Shown here in pieces: positions 1-5,938 of a stretch of 29,530 nt of DNA. The stretch's first letter is position 1. Every line of letters begins with the position of its first letter. The DNA is from an uncultured Collinsella sp. (GTDB taxonomy: Bacteria; Actinomycetota; Coriobacteriia; Coriobacteriales; Coriobacteriaceae). The notes below the pieces were generated by a model that made no database searches, was not told the origin of the DNA, and saw only the letters and a list, made by a program, of their open reading frames with translations. The DNA is taken from assembly GCA_937995345.1 (NCBI GenBank), contig CALKKS010000021.1:1-29530 (forward strand). The letters run 5' to 3'. The translations under genes and the position numbers were made by a program.

Positions 1-149
1 TTGCAGCGACGGACCTCAGGACGCTCTTACACCACGTCTGCGCGCGCGACCCGCTTGGCGTCCAAATTGTCTTCTGATGGCATGAAATCGCTGTTACTAA
101 ATTGGTAACAGTACTCATATTTGCTATTTTTTGCCCACAGGCTTTGCGA

Positions 150-200
150 TGATGCCGGGATCCGCACCCTGCCGGGTTCGAATCCCGGCGCATGGGTAGC
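150..200 (+). other. tRNA-like 3'-half fragment
   Basis: A canonical T-arm is visible here: CCGGG, a TTCGAAT loop and CCCGG, preceded by what could be part of an anticodon arm. I cannot find a matching 5' acceptor or D-arm upstream, so it is not a complete tRNA. It may be the tRNA 3' half left by an older integration event, or a degenerate tRNA. Low certainty. Confidence 0.3.
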
Positions 201-233
201 AAAAAGCCCGTCACCACAAGGGTAACGGGCTTT
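201..233 (-). terminator. original tRNA-Glu terminator, displaced
   Basis: Stem AAAGCCCGT / ACGGGCTTT with an inner CACC/GGGT extension. On the minus strand it is followed by a run of five T. It lies just beyond the left 45-bp att copy, exactly where the terminator of the tRNA-Glu gene would have been before the element inserted. Confidence 0.75.
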
Positions 234-243
234 GCATTTCAAA

Positions 244-288
244 TGGTGCCCCCAGCGGGATTCGAACCCGCGATATCCACCTTGAAAG
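244..288 (-). repeat. attL: 45-bp copy of tRNA-Glu 3' part
   Basis: Forty-five bases identical to 5650-5694. They correspond on the minus strand to tRNA-Glu from the 5' edge of the anticodon loop to the CCA end. Identity stops abruptly after the anticodon loop (AGCTGC here, GGTGGC at the other copy). This is the expected duplicated core of a tyrosine-recombinase element that integrates in a tRNA gene; the integrase gene starts about 160 bp inside it. Confidence 0.9.
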
Positions 289-370
289 AGCTGCACGCCA
301 ACGTGCAAGCAGATAACGGCAGTTCAAAGGCGAACGCCTCAACTGGGGTTTTGTTGCAACGCGATACAAA

Positions 371-427
371 GCGCCGCAAAGTAGTACACTGCATTTTGCG
401 GCGCTTTTGCGGCGCATTTTGCGGCGC
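371..427. promoter_or_regulatory. left cluster of putative integrase arm-type sites
   Basis: Three direct copies of TTTTGCGGCGC lie at 394-404, 405-415 and 417-427, with one inverted copy (GCGCCGCAAA) at 371-380. The direct copies are 11-12 bp apart, about one helical turn. A matching cluster lies inside the other att site at 5534-5589. The arrangement resembles arm-type binding sites for the N-terminal domain of lambda-type integrases; it also overlaps the integrase upstream region and could autoregulate it. Confidence 0.6.
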
Positions 428-450
428 GGCGAGTGAACGGAGATACCGCG

Positions 451-1653
451 ATGCACTACACGACTGTACGGATTAGGGAACGTAAGGGGCGCGGTCTGAT
501 TGCCGAGGCCTCATACAAGGACGAGGCCACGGGAAAGTGGCGCAAAGTCTCAACGGGCTTGGAGGCCACAGGCAAGCGTGCGGCCCAGAAAGAGGCCGAG
601 GCGTGGTTAAACGAGATTGAGGCCGAGTGGCAGAGGAAACAGCAGGAGGCGAACGCCCTTACCGCGCTCGGGCTGGATGCCAACGCGCCGCTCACGGTGA
701 GCGCCTACGTTCGCCGCTATCTGGACGGAAAGCGCCACGAGATAGAGCCGTCCACGTTCGGGGGGTATACGCGCTACCTCGAAAAGCAGATAGCCCCGAC
801 ACTGGGGGATGTGGAGCTGTCCAAGCTCAGCCCCGACATGGTGAGGGCGTGGGTTGCGAGGCTGTCCGAGGGCTACAGTGCCGTTACCGTTCGAAAGTCG
901 CTTACCCTGCTCAGGTCTGCCATGAACGAGGCCATTAACTCCGATCTGCTCATTAAAGACCCGACGCGCGGAGTGAAAGCACCCAAGGGCACGAGGCCAA
1001 AGCCGAACGCGCTCACGGTAGAGGGGGTGCGTACCGTCCTTGCAGTGCTCGACGCGCTCGACCTCACGCCCCAGCTACTAGGTATCAAAATCGCACTGTT
1101 CACGGGTATGCGAGAGGGCGAGATATGCGCCCTCAGGTGGTCGAACGTGGACGTTGAGCGCGGCACGCTCTACGTTGACGAGGCACTGGGCAGGGACGGC
1201 GCGTCCTACTACCTCAAAGACGCAAAGACCACGGATAGCGCCCGATACGTCACGTTCGGCAACGCCCTTGCCGACGATTTGAGGGCGAGGCGCGAGCAGG
1301 CGGAGGCCGATTGCCGCGCCGCAGGGGTTCCGTTCGACGATAGGTTTTTCGTCCTCGGGGACATTCGCGGCGGGTTCCTCAGGCCCCAGTATCTAGGCAA
1401 CAAGTGGCGCGAGCTTGCAAGCGCTATCGAGGTAAAGGGCACTCAGGGCACGCGCCCCACGTTCCACGACCTACGCCATACGTTTGCAACCATCGCCATT
1501 GAGAGCGGCGTTGACGTAAAGGCCGTTTCCGCCATGCTCGGGCACTCCAACGCCGCTATGACGCTCAACACCTACGCCGACGCGACGCGCGAGGGCAAGC
1601 GTCGCGTCGCCCTAGCCGTCGAGAACGCGCTTACCGTAGGAGGCGGCGAGTGA
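451..1653 (+). CDS. tyrosine recombinase / integrase
   Basis: Site-specific recombinase of about 400 aa that would cut and rejoin DNA at the flanking tRNA-Glu att cores. The N-terminus has the short basic beta-sheet type arm-binding domain, the middle an SAM-like core-binding domain (roughly residues 80-175), and the C-terminus the catalytic domain. Visible catalytic residues are Arg in TGMREGE (about 221), a beta-hairpin Lys (about 259), HDLRH (about 339-343), LGH (about 365) and the Tyr nucleophile in NTYA (about 375). I chose the ATG at 451 because a GGAG lies about 8 bp upstream; a GTG at 433 is in frame but has no good ribosome site. Its position next to attL and beside the arm-like repeats is typical. 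The following gene overlaps the stop codon, so the two are probably cotranscribed. Confidence 0.95.
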   Translation: MHYTTVRIRERKGRGLIAEASYKDEATGKWRKVSTGLEATGKRAAQKEAEAWLNEIEAEWQRKQQEANALTALGLDANAPLTVSAYVRRYLDGKRHEIEPSTFGGYTRYLEKQIAPTLGDVELSKLSPDMVRAWVARLSEGYSAVTVRKSLTLLRSAMNEAINSDLLIKDPTRGVKAPKGTRPKPNALTVEGVRTVLAVLDALDLTPQLLGIKIALFTGMREGEICALRWSNVDVERGTLYVDEALGRDGASYYLKDAKTTDSARYVTFGNALADDLRARREQAEADCRAAGVPFDDRFFVLGDIRGGFLRPQYLGNKWRELASAIEVKGTQGTRPTFHDLRHTFATIAIESGVDVKAVSAMLGHSNAAMTLNTYADATREGKRRVALAVENALTVGGGE

Positions 1654-2258
1654 TGGGAACGGGTGCCGATGGACTGGACGAGTTCAAAGCGAGAGCGAAA
1701 CGTGCTGAGGGGTTCTACCGCGAGGTGGACGGGTACCGCGCGGCGTTCCCAGATGATGCGGTTGAGTGGCTATGGAAACGTGGCCTAGATCGTATCAGCC
1801 GTCCCAAGTTCGCCGACGATTCGAACGCTATCAGGCGCATTTGCGAGAAATGTGGCCTAAAGCAAGGGGCTATAGCTAGGGCGTGCGGCGTAAGGCCGTC
1901 CACGGTATCTGAGTGGGCCAAGGAACCGCGCAAGGTCAAGCCCCGACACGTGCGCGAGATAATCGACCTTGCAGACGGGCTAGGGCGCGGGGGTGAAAGC
2001 ACCCAGACGTTCAACGAGTTCGTTGCGGGCCTGCTCGATGCGCCCAGCAGGGAAAGCGGGGAGCTTACCGCCAACGAGGATAGGGCCGAGGATATAGAAG
2101 GGATAGCCGATGCCTGCTGGTACCTCACAGATGCCCAGCTATCGGCCCTAACTGAGGTGGTACGCGCGATGTTGTTGGCAAACGGTGGAGACGATGATGT
2201 TTTGTTCTCACGCGATGGAAAAATCGATTCGGTTTGGGGCCTGATTCGGGGGCGCTAA
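1653..2258 (+). CDS. helix-turn-helix regulator (Cro/XRE-like)
   Basis: A protein of 201 aa whose middle (about residues 65-105) contains a clear helix-turn-helix: KCGLKQGAIARACGVRPSTV followed by SEW. The flanks are charged and I see no enzyme domain. Its ATG overlaps the integrase stop codon (TGATG), which indicates translational coupling. It probably controls integration/excision or replication of the element. Just after it (2347-2360) lie two AACGTT half-sites 8 bp apart that could be an operator, but which protein binds them is unknown. The C-terminal half (residues 110-201) matches nothing I recognise. Confidence 0.8.
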   Translation: MGTGADGLDEFKARAKRAEGFYREVDGYRAAFPDDAVEWLWKRGLDRISRPKFADDSNAIRRICEKCGLKQGAIARACGVRPSTVSEWAKEPRKVKPRHVREIIDLADGLGRGGESTQTFNEFVAGLLDAPSRESGELTANEDRAEDIEGIADACWYLTDAQLSALTEVVRAMLLANGGDDDVLFSRDGKIDSVWGLIRGR

Positions 2259-2460
2259 ACCGAACGAGATATTCGCTGGGGGTCGATTAGGGGCGCACAG
2301 GGCGGATACCGTTCGTTTCATGCGTCCAAAAATGAATAGCAAAATGAACGTTTCAACGTTTCCGCAGGCAAACGGCACGGTGCGCTGTTCGCGTTACTAG
2401 TGGTACAAACTGAATCAAACGCGCGTGAATGGTTCAGTAACTACCTACGGAGGGGTTGCC
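2259..2460. promoter_or_regulatory. element control region with AACGTT repeats
   Basis: About 200 bp without a gene, before the excisionase-like operon. AACGTT occurs at 2347-2352 and 2355-2360. AT content rises relative to the surroundings (AAAAATGAATAGCAAAATGA). A good ribosome site (GGAGG near 2450) precedes the ATG at 2461. I could not fix a confident -10/-35 pair. Confidence 0.35.
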
Positions 2461-2685
2461 ATGTGTACTCAGGAACAGTTAGACAGGTTGGCGGCTATCG
2501 CGCAGGAAGGGCGTTTCGATGAGCTGCCCAACCCGCTATCAGCACCCGAGGCGGCGGCTATCGCCCGTTGCTCAAAGCCGACTATCACGAGGGCGTGCAA
2601 GTCGGGCAGGCTCAAAGCCGTTAATACGGGGATGCGCTGGAAGATCAACCGCGATTCGCTGCTTGCATACGCGGCGCTCATCTAG
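2461..2685 (+). CDS. excisionase-type HTH protein 1
   Basis: Small DNA-binding protein of 74 aa. The sequence LSAPEAAAIARCSKPTIT, then RACKSGRLKAV and a beta-wing ending in INRDSLLAYA, is the winged helix of the excisionase/MerR-like HTH_17 family. Such proteins often act as recombination directionality factors that switch the integrase from integration to excision. The ATG at 2461 is preceded by GGAGG at good spacing; an upstream in-frame GTG at 2425 is less likely. The next gene starts 9 bp downstream, so this looks like the first gene of the element's main operon. Confidence 0.85.
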   Translation: MCTQEQLDRLAAIAQEGRFDELPNPLSAPEAAAIARCSKPTITRACKSGRLKAVNTGMRWKINRDSLLAYAALI

Positions 2686-2694
2686 GGGGCGGAC

Positions 2695-2931
2695 ATGAGG
2701 CCACTAAAAGCGGCGCTTGCCGCTATCAGACATACCGCAAACCTAGACATTCAGGGCATGAGCCAAGCCGAGATAGCGGCGGAGTGCGACAGGTTGGCGT
2801 TCAACACGTGCGGCATGGGCGAGCGTGCCCCGTATCGCCGATGGGCTATGGGCAGGTTTCACGCCATAGGGCGCGAGCTGGTGCGCCGCAAGCGCCTAGG
2901 GGGTGGCGGCGATGTGGAACGAGGATGTTAG
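2695..2931 (+). CDS. small hypothetical protein
   Basis: 78 aa, basic, with no recognised domain. It is rich in Arg and Ala, with a segment YRRWAMGRFHAIGRELVRRK that could bind nucleic acid. It starts 9 bp after the excisionase-type gene and its end overlaps the next HTH gene by about 20 bp, so it belongs to the same operon. Function unknown. Confidence 0.65.
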   Translation: MRPLKAALAAIRHTANLDIQGMSQAEIAAECDRLAFNTCGMGERAPYRRWAMGRFHAIGRELVRRKRLGGGGDVERGC

Positions 2932-3112
2932 GGCCGTACCAGTTCGAATGGGGCGGCTGCTCACGGTATCGCAGGCGGGGGCCGTGCTCGACATGAGCGA
3001 ACGTACCGTTAGGCGGCTCATCGCCTCGGGTGCCCTAGCGACGGCGAGGGTTGGGCGGCGCGTCTACGTAACCCGTATCTCGGTGCTCGGATTGGCGGGT
3101 GACGATGCTTAA
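2912..3112 (+). CDS. excisionase-type HTH protein 2
   Basis: A second short (66 aa) HTH_17/excisionase-family protein: RLLTVSQAGAVLDMSERTVR, then RLIASGALATARVGRRVYV, a helix-turn-helix followed by a wing. The ATG at 2912 is preceded by GGGGGTGG; an in-frame GTG at 2903 is possible. Its end overlaps the start of the replication-like gene. Two proteins of this kind in one small element suggest separate jobs, for example excision control and transcription control, but the sequence does not say which is which. Confidence 0.85.
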   Translation: MWNEDVRAVPVRMGRLLTVSQAGAVLDMSERTVRRLIASGALATARVGRRVYVTRISVLGLAGDDA

Positions 3113-3977
3113 GAACAGCGGCCCCCGTTTCACAAAGGTATACGCGGGGGGCTATAGGGCGATCGCGTCCGTGAACAAGGCGGCGGCGGTTCTTGCCGTG
3201 CTTATGCAGTACTCGGACAACCCAAAGCCAAGAGGCGGGTACGACCCCGTGAGTAGTCCAGAGCTGAGGGGCGGCGTACCCGTCTCTATCCCAGTGCCGA
3301 CGATATGCGAGCTAACGGGCCTCGATGCCAAGCAAGTTGCGAACGCGATAGGAAACCTAAAGGGGAAAACGGTATACACCCGTGGCGGTGAGGCCGTGCC
3401 CCTGCTCGAACTGCTCGACCACGCACACAACGGCAGAACGGCGGTATATGCCCTGCACGTGGAGAACATGCCAAGCACTGATCCGTGTGAGTTCTTTAGC
3501 GAACCGCCTAAAGCTACTGGGGCGCAAGTACCTACAGGCGGCGGCGTAGCTACTGCTAAACCAGAACCAACCCCAGAGGCTAAAGGTACTGATTTATCAG
3601 ATAAAGGTACTGATTTATCAGATAAAGGTACTGATTTATCAGAGCGTAGCTACTGCTATAGCAGTGTGAAGCTACTGCTACAGCAGTACCCAAATAACTA
3701 TAAGGAAAGTAATAACTGTCTACAGAGGGGAGATGACAAAAACGCGCCACTCGAAAGCACCTCGAAACTCGCCCGTTCCAACTGCCCCAAATGCGGGAGG
3801 GAAATAGCGGGCCAAATCACGGAGGCGGGAACGCTATTCGGCTACTGCCCAAAATGTCGTGAACCCGTCTCGATGCCCGTACCCTCAGGGCTAAAGGCGG
3901 TGAGGGGCGAGGACGGTTGCACGCTCGAAAGGGCGGACGACCTAACGGACGGCCCCGACGATGCCGAACGGGGTTAG
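3105..3977 (+). CDS. replication-initiator-like protein with zinc ribbon
   Basis: About 290 aa. The N-terminal part (about residues 1-125: RFTKVYAGGYRAIASVNKAA and onward, then ICELTGLDAKQVANAIGNL) reads like the winged-helix domain of plasmid/phage replication initiators. A low-complexity linker contains three KGTDLSD repeats. The C-terminus has a CPKC-x18-CPKC zinc ribbon. The linker's coding DNA holds three 21-bp direct repeats, two dyads and an AT-rich stretch, like phage genomes that keep their origin inside the initiator gene (lambda O is the classic case). The assignment rests on fold-like motifs and DNA layout, not a match I can verify. ATG 3105 overlaps the previous stop; GTG 3099 is an alternative start. 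An operon regulator with a zinc ribbon is the main alternative. Confidence 0.7.
   Translation: MLKNSGPRFTKVYAGGYRAIASVNKAAAVLAVLMQYSDNPKPRGGYDPVSSPELRGGVPVSIPVPTICELTGLDAKQVANAIGNLKGKTVYTRGGEAVPLLELLDHAHNGRTAVYALHVENMPSTDPCEFFSEPPKATGAQVPTGGGVATAKPEPTPEAKGTDLSDKGTDLSDKGTDLSERSYCYSSVKLLLQQYPNNYKESNNCLQRGDDKNAPLESTSKLARSNCPKCGREIAGQITEAGTLFGYCPKCREPVSMPVPSGLKAVRGEDGCTLERADDLTDGPDDAERG
3582..3644 (+). repeat. three 21-bp iteron-like direct repeats
   Basis: Tandem units at 3582-3602, 3603-3623 and 3624-3644, core AAAGGTACTGATTTATCAGA. The first two are identical and the third differs at the last base. Each contains a GATAAA/TTTATC-type dyad across the unit junctions. They encode the KGTDLSD repeats of the surrounding protein. 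The period of two helical turns is typical of initiator-binding iterons. Confidence 0.85.
3646..3725. other. putative replication origin core: dyads and AT-rich tract
   Basis: Directly after the iterons come a perfect 14-bp palindrome (ACTGCTATAGCAGT, 3652-3665) and a second dyad TACTGCT/AGCAGTA (3673-3688). A stretch of markedly low GC follows (3690-3725, for example AAATAACTATAAGGAAAGTA) in an otherwise high-GC gene. Iterons, dyads and an AT-rich unwinding-like element together suggest an origin. Activity is inferred. Confidence 0.5.
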
Positions 3978-3979
3978 GC

Positions 3980-4201
3980 ATGGAGAGGGCTAGAGCGGCT
4001 ATCTATGCCGAATGGGTGCCCGATGCCCTGAGCCGTTCGCGGTGGAGCGCTACGCATACCCTCGAAGAGATCGAGGCGGCGGAGGACGAGGCCACGGGAA
4101 AGCGCCAACGCCTCATAGCCGAGGCACGCGAGGGCATGGAGCGAGTCAACGATCTGTTGGGCGAGGCTCAGGCCACGAGGCAAAGGAAAGCAAGGAGGTG
4201 A
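3980..4201 (+). CDS. small coiled-coil hypothetical protein
   Basis: 73 aa, highly charged and almost entirely predicted helical (HTLEEIEAAEDEATGKRQRL and onward), so probably a short coiled coil. It begins 3 bp after the stop of the replication-like gene (ATG 3980). Its last codons contain the AGGAGGTGA ribosome site of the next small ORF. Function unknown. Confidence 0.65.
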   Translation: MERARAAIYAEWVPDALSRSRWSATHTLEEIEAAEDEATGKRQRLIAEAREGMERVNDLLGEAQATRQRKARR

Positions 4202-4208
4202 GGCCGCT

Positions 4209-4288
4209 ATGGGGGAGTTCGATTTGGGGAGTTCGATTTTACGGGCGAGCTGGAAAAGCTCGACGATTGGAAGATGCCCGATATGTGA
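4209..4288 (+). pseudogene. small acidic ORF with 14-bp tandem duplication
   Basis: A perfect AGGAGGTGA ribosome site (4192-4200) precedes ATG 4209, but a 14-bp tandem duplication (GGGGAGTTCGATTT at 4212-4225 and 4226-4239) shifts the frame. With one copy the ORF would read MGEFDFTGELEKLDDWKMPD and one more Met before TGA, a 21-aa acidic peptide. As written the frame runs on into the terminator and beyond (to 4445), which is unlikely to be real. It could be a genuine recent mutation or an assembly error. Role unknown. Confidence 0.5.
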
Positions 4289-4289
4289 G

Positions 4290-4327
4290 GCGGGGCGCAC
4301 TGTGGGGAACGGGTGCGCCCCGCTTTT
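4290..4327 (+). terminator. rho-independent terminator
   Basis: Stem GGGGCGCAC (4292-4300) / GTGCGCCCC (4313-4321), followed by GCTTTTCG. It closes the excisionase-replication operon. Confidence 0.75.
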
Positions 4328-4497
4328 CGTTTCGGTCGATAGCTGGGGGCGGCGTATCAACCCGCGCGGCGCGGCATATGGAGGGGTTCGGCAGGTTCGG
4401 GGCGGTTGGCCCGTAGCGGAGGGCGCGTGGCGTTTCGTGCCCTAACCTCAGGGCGAGGGCGAAACGGAGACAGGCCCACGAGAGGAAAGGGGCGGAC

Positions 4498-4904
4498 ATG
4501 GACGAGGACGAGAAGCGCCGAACGGGGGGGGGGCGGTTCATGGCGGGCAGTCCCGACACGGAGAGGGCGCGTTTTCAACGTGGCTAACGGGTGACTGCAT
4601 GGAGCCGACGCTAACGGCGGGGATGATGGGCGTTTGGGTTCCCCGCATACCCGAGGCCGGGGAGATAGGGCTTTACAGGGTTCCCCCATATAGCCGTGAG
4701 ACGCAACGATTGGCCCGAATTAGGGCGTTTGACGTTGTGGGCGGGCGAGTACTGCTAACGCATGACAATAGGGCCTATAAAGACGAAATGAGGCCCCTAG
4801 GAAAGAAGCGGGCAGGCGAGGGCGGTATAATGTTTTTGGGCACGCTGGCGGGGGTGTACGAACCCGTGAGGGGCGTTAACCTCAAAGCCATACCAGAGGA
4901 ATAG
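4498..4904 (+). pseudogene. S24/LexA-like protein, frame split at a G10 tract
   Basis: From 4599 the frame reads MEPTLTAGMMGVW and onward to NAYKDE-like text (THDNRAYKDE), resembling the C-terminal S24 peptidase domain of LexA/phage repressors. In the same frame upstream it reads WLTGDC before MEPT, so the signature is GDCMEPT, where the family usually has GDSMEPT. That frame has no start codon upstream. A good start with an AAAGGGG site lies at 4498 (MDEDEKRRTGGG) in another frame, and the two meet at a run of ten G (4523-4532); one extra G would join them into about 135 aa without a helix-turn-helix. Besides Ser to Cys, the usual catalytic Lys position reads ARIRA, so peptidase activity is doubtful. 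The split could be phase variation, decay or a sequencing slip. Translation from 4599 alone is also possible. Confidence 0.55.
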
Positions 4905-5029
4905 GGGTGGGGTGCTCAAATGCGCCCGTTCCCGAGGCGGCACGCCTTGCCGCAGGTTCTCCGTTCACTACCTGCGGGACGTTCCGAGCGTGCCGTGCCG
5001 AGTGCGGGCGATTAAGGAGGCGGGCGGTT

Positions 5030-5296
5030 ATGCTCACATTGGAAGAGGCTATAAAGCCGATTCTGGAAGAGGAGGCCGTAGACGGATACGGCCCAGTGTG
5101 CGCATACGAGGGCAAATACCACTGGTTCGTTTATTTCGGATTCGATGGAAAGATGACCCCGGGCGGCACCCCTTATGCCATCAATAAGGAGAAAGGGGAA
5201 GTCGATTTTTTCCCAGCTCCGTATTTCATTCGGCATGAAGAGCCGTCCCCAATTGAGTTGGAAATGGGAGAGGCTAAAGAGATTCCCGTCCCCTAG
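5030..5296 (+). CDS. small hypothetical protein, immunity-protein-like
   Basis: 88 aa, acidic, with lower GC than its neighbours. It begins at ATG 5030 behind TAAGGAGG. The stretch YHWFVYFGFDGKMTPGGTPY, then AINKEKGEVDFF, has the look of small bacterial immunity-type domains (YrhB/Imm35-like), but this is impression rather than a firm match. It is the last gene before the right end of the element and is followed by a terminator. Cargo genes that help the host commonly occupy this position. An in-frame extension to about 4907 exists but lacks a ribosome site. Confidence 0.75.
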   Translation: MLTLEEAIKPILEEEAVDGYGPVCAYEGKYHWFVYFGFDGKMTPGGTPYAINKEKGEVDFFPAPYFIRHEEPSPIELEMGEAKEIPVP

Positions 5297-5306
5297 ACAA
5301 CAGCAG

Positions 5307-5330
5307 GCCCCGCCACGGCGGGGCTTTTCC
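5307..5330 (+). terminator. rho-independent terminator
   Basis: Stem GCCCCGCC (5307-5314) / GGCGGGGC (5317-5324) with a two-base loop, followed by TTTT. It ends the last element gene. Confidence 0.85.
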
Positions 5331-5340
5331 ATGCCGTTAA

Positions 5341-5498
5341 ACCCAACTTGCGCAAGCCCTAAAAAGGGCGGTAGCACGTTCAATGTCAATAATGTCACGC
5401 CCTAAAAAAGGAAGGCTCGATCAACCCCAACTATCGCAAGCCCTAAAAAAGGCAAGACGGGGCGTTCAATGTTAATAATCGCAAGCCCTAAAAAAGGA
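5341..5498 (+). repeat. helically phased repeats, CGCAAGCCCTAAAAAAGG type
   Basis: Four copies of a (CGCAA)GCCCTAAAAA(A)GG motif, with GCCCT at 5356, 5399, 5440 and 5485. Spacings are 43, 41 and 45 bp, about four helical turns each. Copies 1 and 3 are followed by CGTTCAATGT(C/T)AATAAT (5377-5393, 5463-5479), and copies 1 and 3 are preceded by AACC(C)CAACT. The whole is therefore two tandem copies of an 84-88 bp unit. There is no coding potential. It may be a binding platform for a replication, partition or excision protein. Confidence 0.8.
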
Positions 5499-5533
5499 GA
5501 TTCGGCGTAGCGCCGAGGCGATGTGGCCTGAGA

Positions 5534-5589
5534 TTTGCGGCGCGTTTGCGGCGGAGTTTTGCGGCGATTTTGCGGCGCATTTTGCGGCA
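5534..5589. promoter_or_regulatory. right cluster of putative integrase arm-type sites
   Basis: Five direct copies of (T)TTTGCGGCG(C), beginning at about 5534, 5545, 5557, 5568 and 5580, that is every 11-12 bp. It is the same motif as the left cluster at 371-427 and lies 61-116 bp from the attR core. Likely arm-type sites for the element integrase. Confidence 0.65.
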
Positions 5590-5596
5590 AGGCCCT

Positions 5597-5638
5597 TAAA
5601 ACCAAAACAGGCCAAGGCTTAAAACGTGCCTTGACCTG
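5597..5638 (-). terminator. element-borne replacement terminator for tRNA-Glu
   Basis: Read on the minus strand just after the tRNA: an 11-bp stem CAGGTCAAGGC / GCCTTGGCCTG with one T-G pair (5628-5638 and 5608-5618), then TTTTGGTTTT. It lies inside the element, so insertion replaced the native terminator (201-233) with this one. Confidence 0.75.
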
Positions 5639-5649
5639 CTCAAATGCCG

Positions 5650-5694
5650 TGGTGCCCCCAGCGGGATTCGAACCCGCGATATCCACCTTGAAAG
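5650..5694 (-). repeat. attR: 45-bp core inside tRNA-Glu
   Basis: Identical to 244-288. The core covers the tRNA from the 5' edge of the anticodon loop to CCA, so the tRNA gene stays intact at this end. Crossover near the anticodon loop is common for tyrosine integrases. Confidence 0.9.
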
Positions 5695-5726
5695 GGTGGC
5701 GTCCTTGGCCGCTAGACGATGGGGAC
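5650..5726 (-). tRNA. tRNA-Glu (anticodon UUC)
   Basis: A complete cloverleaf on the minus strand: acceptor GTCCCCA / TGGGGGC, anticodon arm CCACC-CTTTCAA-GGTGG with anticodon TTC, T-arm GCGGGTTCGAATCCCGC, discriminator A and an encoded CCA (5650-5652). A TATACT -10-like box lies at 5737-5742 upstream. Its 3' half is the integration site of the element to its left. The mature RNA charges glutamate. Confidence 0.97.
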
Positions 5727-5736
5727 AGCGGGAAAG

Positions 5737-5742
5737 AGTATA
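5737..5742 (-). promoter_or_regulatory. -10 box of the tRNA-Glu promoter
   Basis: TATACT on the minus strand, 10 bp before the mature 5' end of the tRNA. The -35 is not clear. Confidence 0.55.
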
Positions 5743-5831
5743 GCAGACTTTTTTGCCGGCGCGTATATCGTTGGCAAACTGGAAAACCACCACACAGGAG
5801 CGGGCTTCTATCCCGATTTTCAAATATCTCA

Positions 5832-5938
5832 ATCTGTAACATCTGAGCGGGTAAATAGGCTCTACCTGTTACAGATCGAGACAAACGTTGTGACAGGTCA
5901 CAACCACCACAAAGGCGCCTGTCCCCTTTGTGGTGGTT
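5832..5938. promoter_or_regulatory. three inverted repeats between tRNA-Glu and murT-gatD
   Basis: ATCTGTAACA / TGTTACAGAT (5832-5841, 5867-5876), TTGTGAC-AG-GTCACAA (5888-5903), and a 14-bp stem AACCACCACAAAGG / CCTTTGTGGTGGTT (5902-5915, 5925-5938). The last overlaps the stop codon of the minus-strand gene and probably ends its transcript, although no clear T run follows. The other two look like dimeric protein-binding sites. Confidence 0.55.

Noticed and set aside
4012..4445. Longer reading frames across the end of the element operon
   Set aside because: They run through a clear terminator and overlap better-supported small genes.
4907..5029. N-terminal extension of the 88-aa protein with several cysteines
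   Set aside because: The strong TAAGGAGG site directly before ATG 5030 favours the shorter protein.
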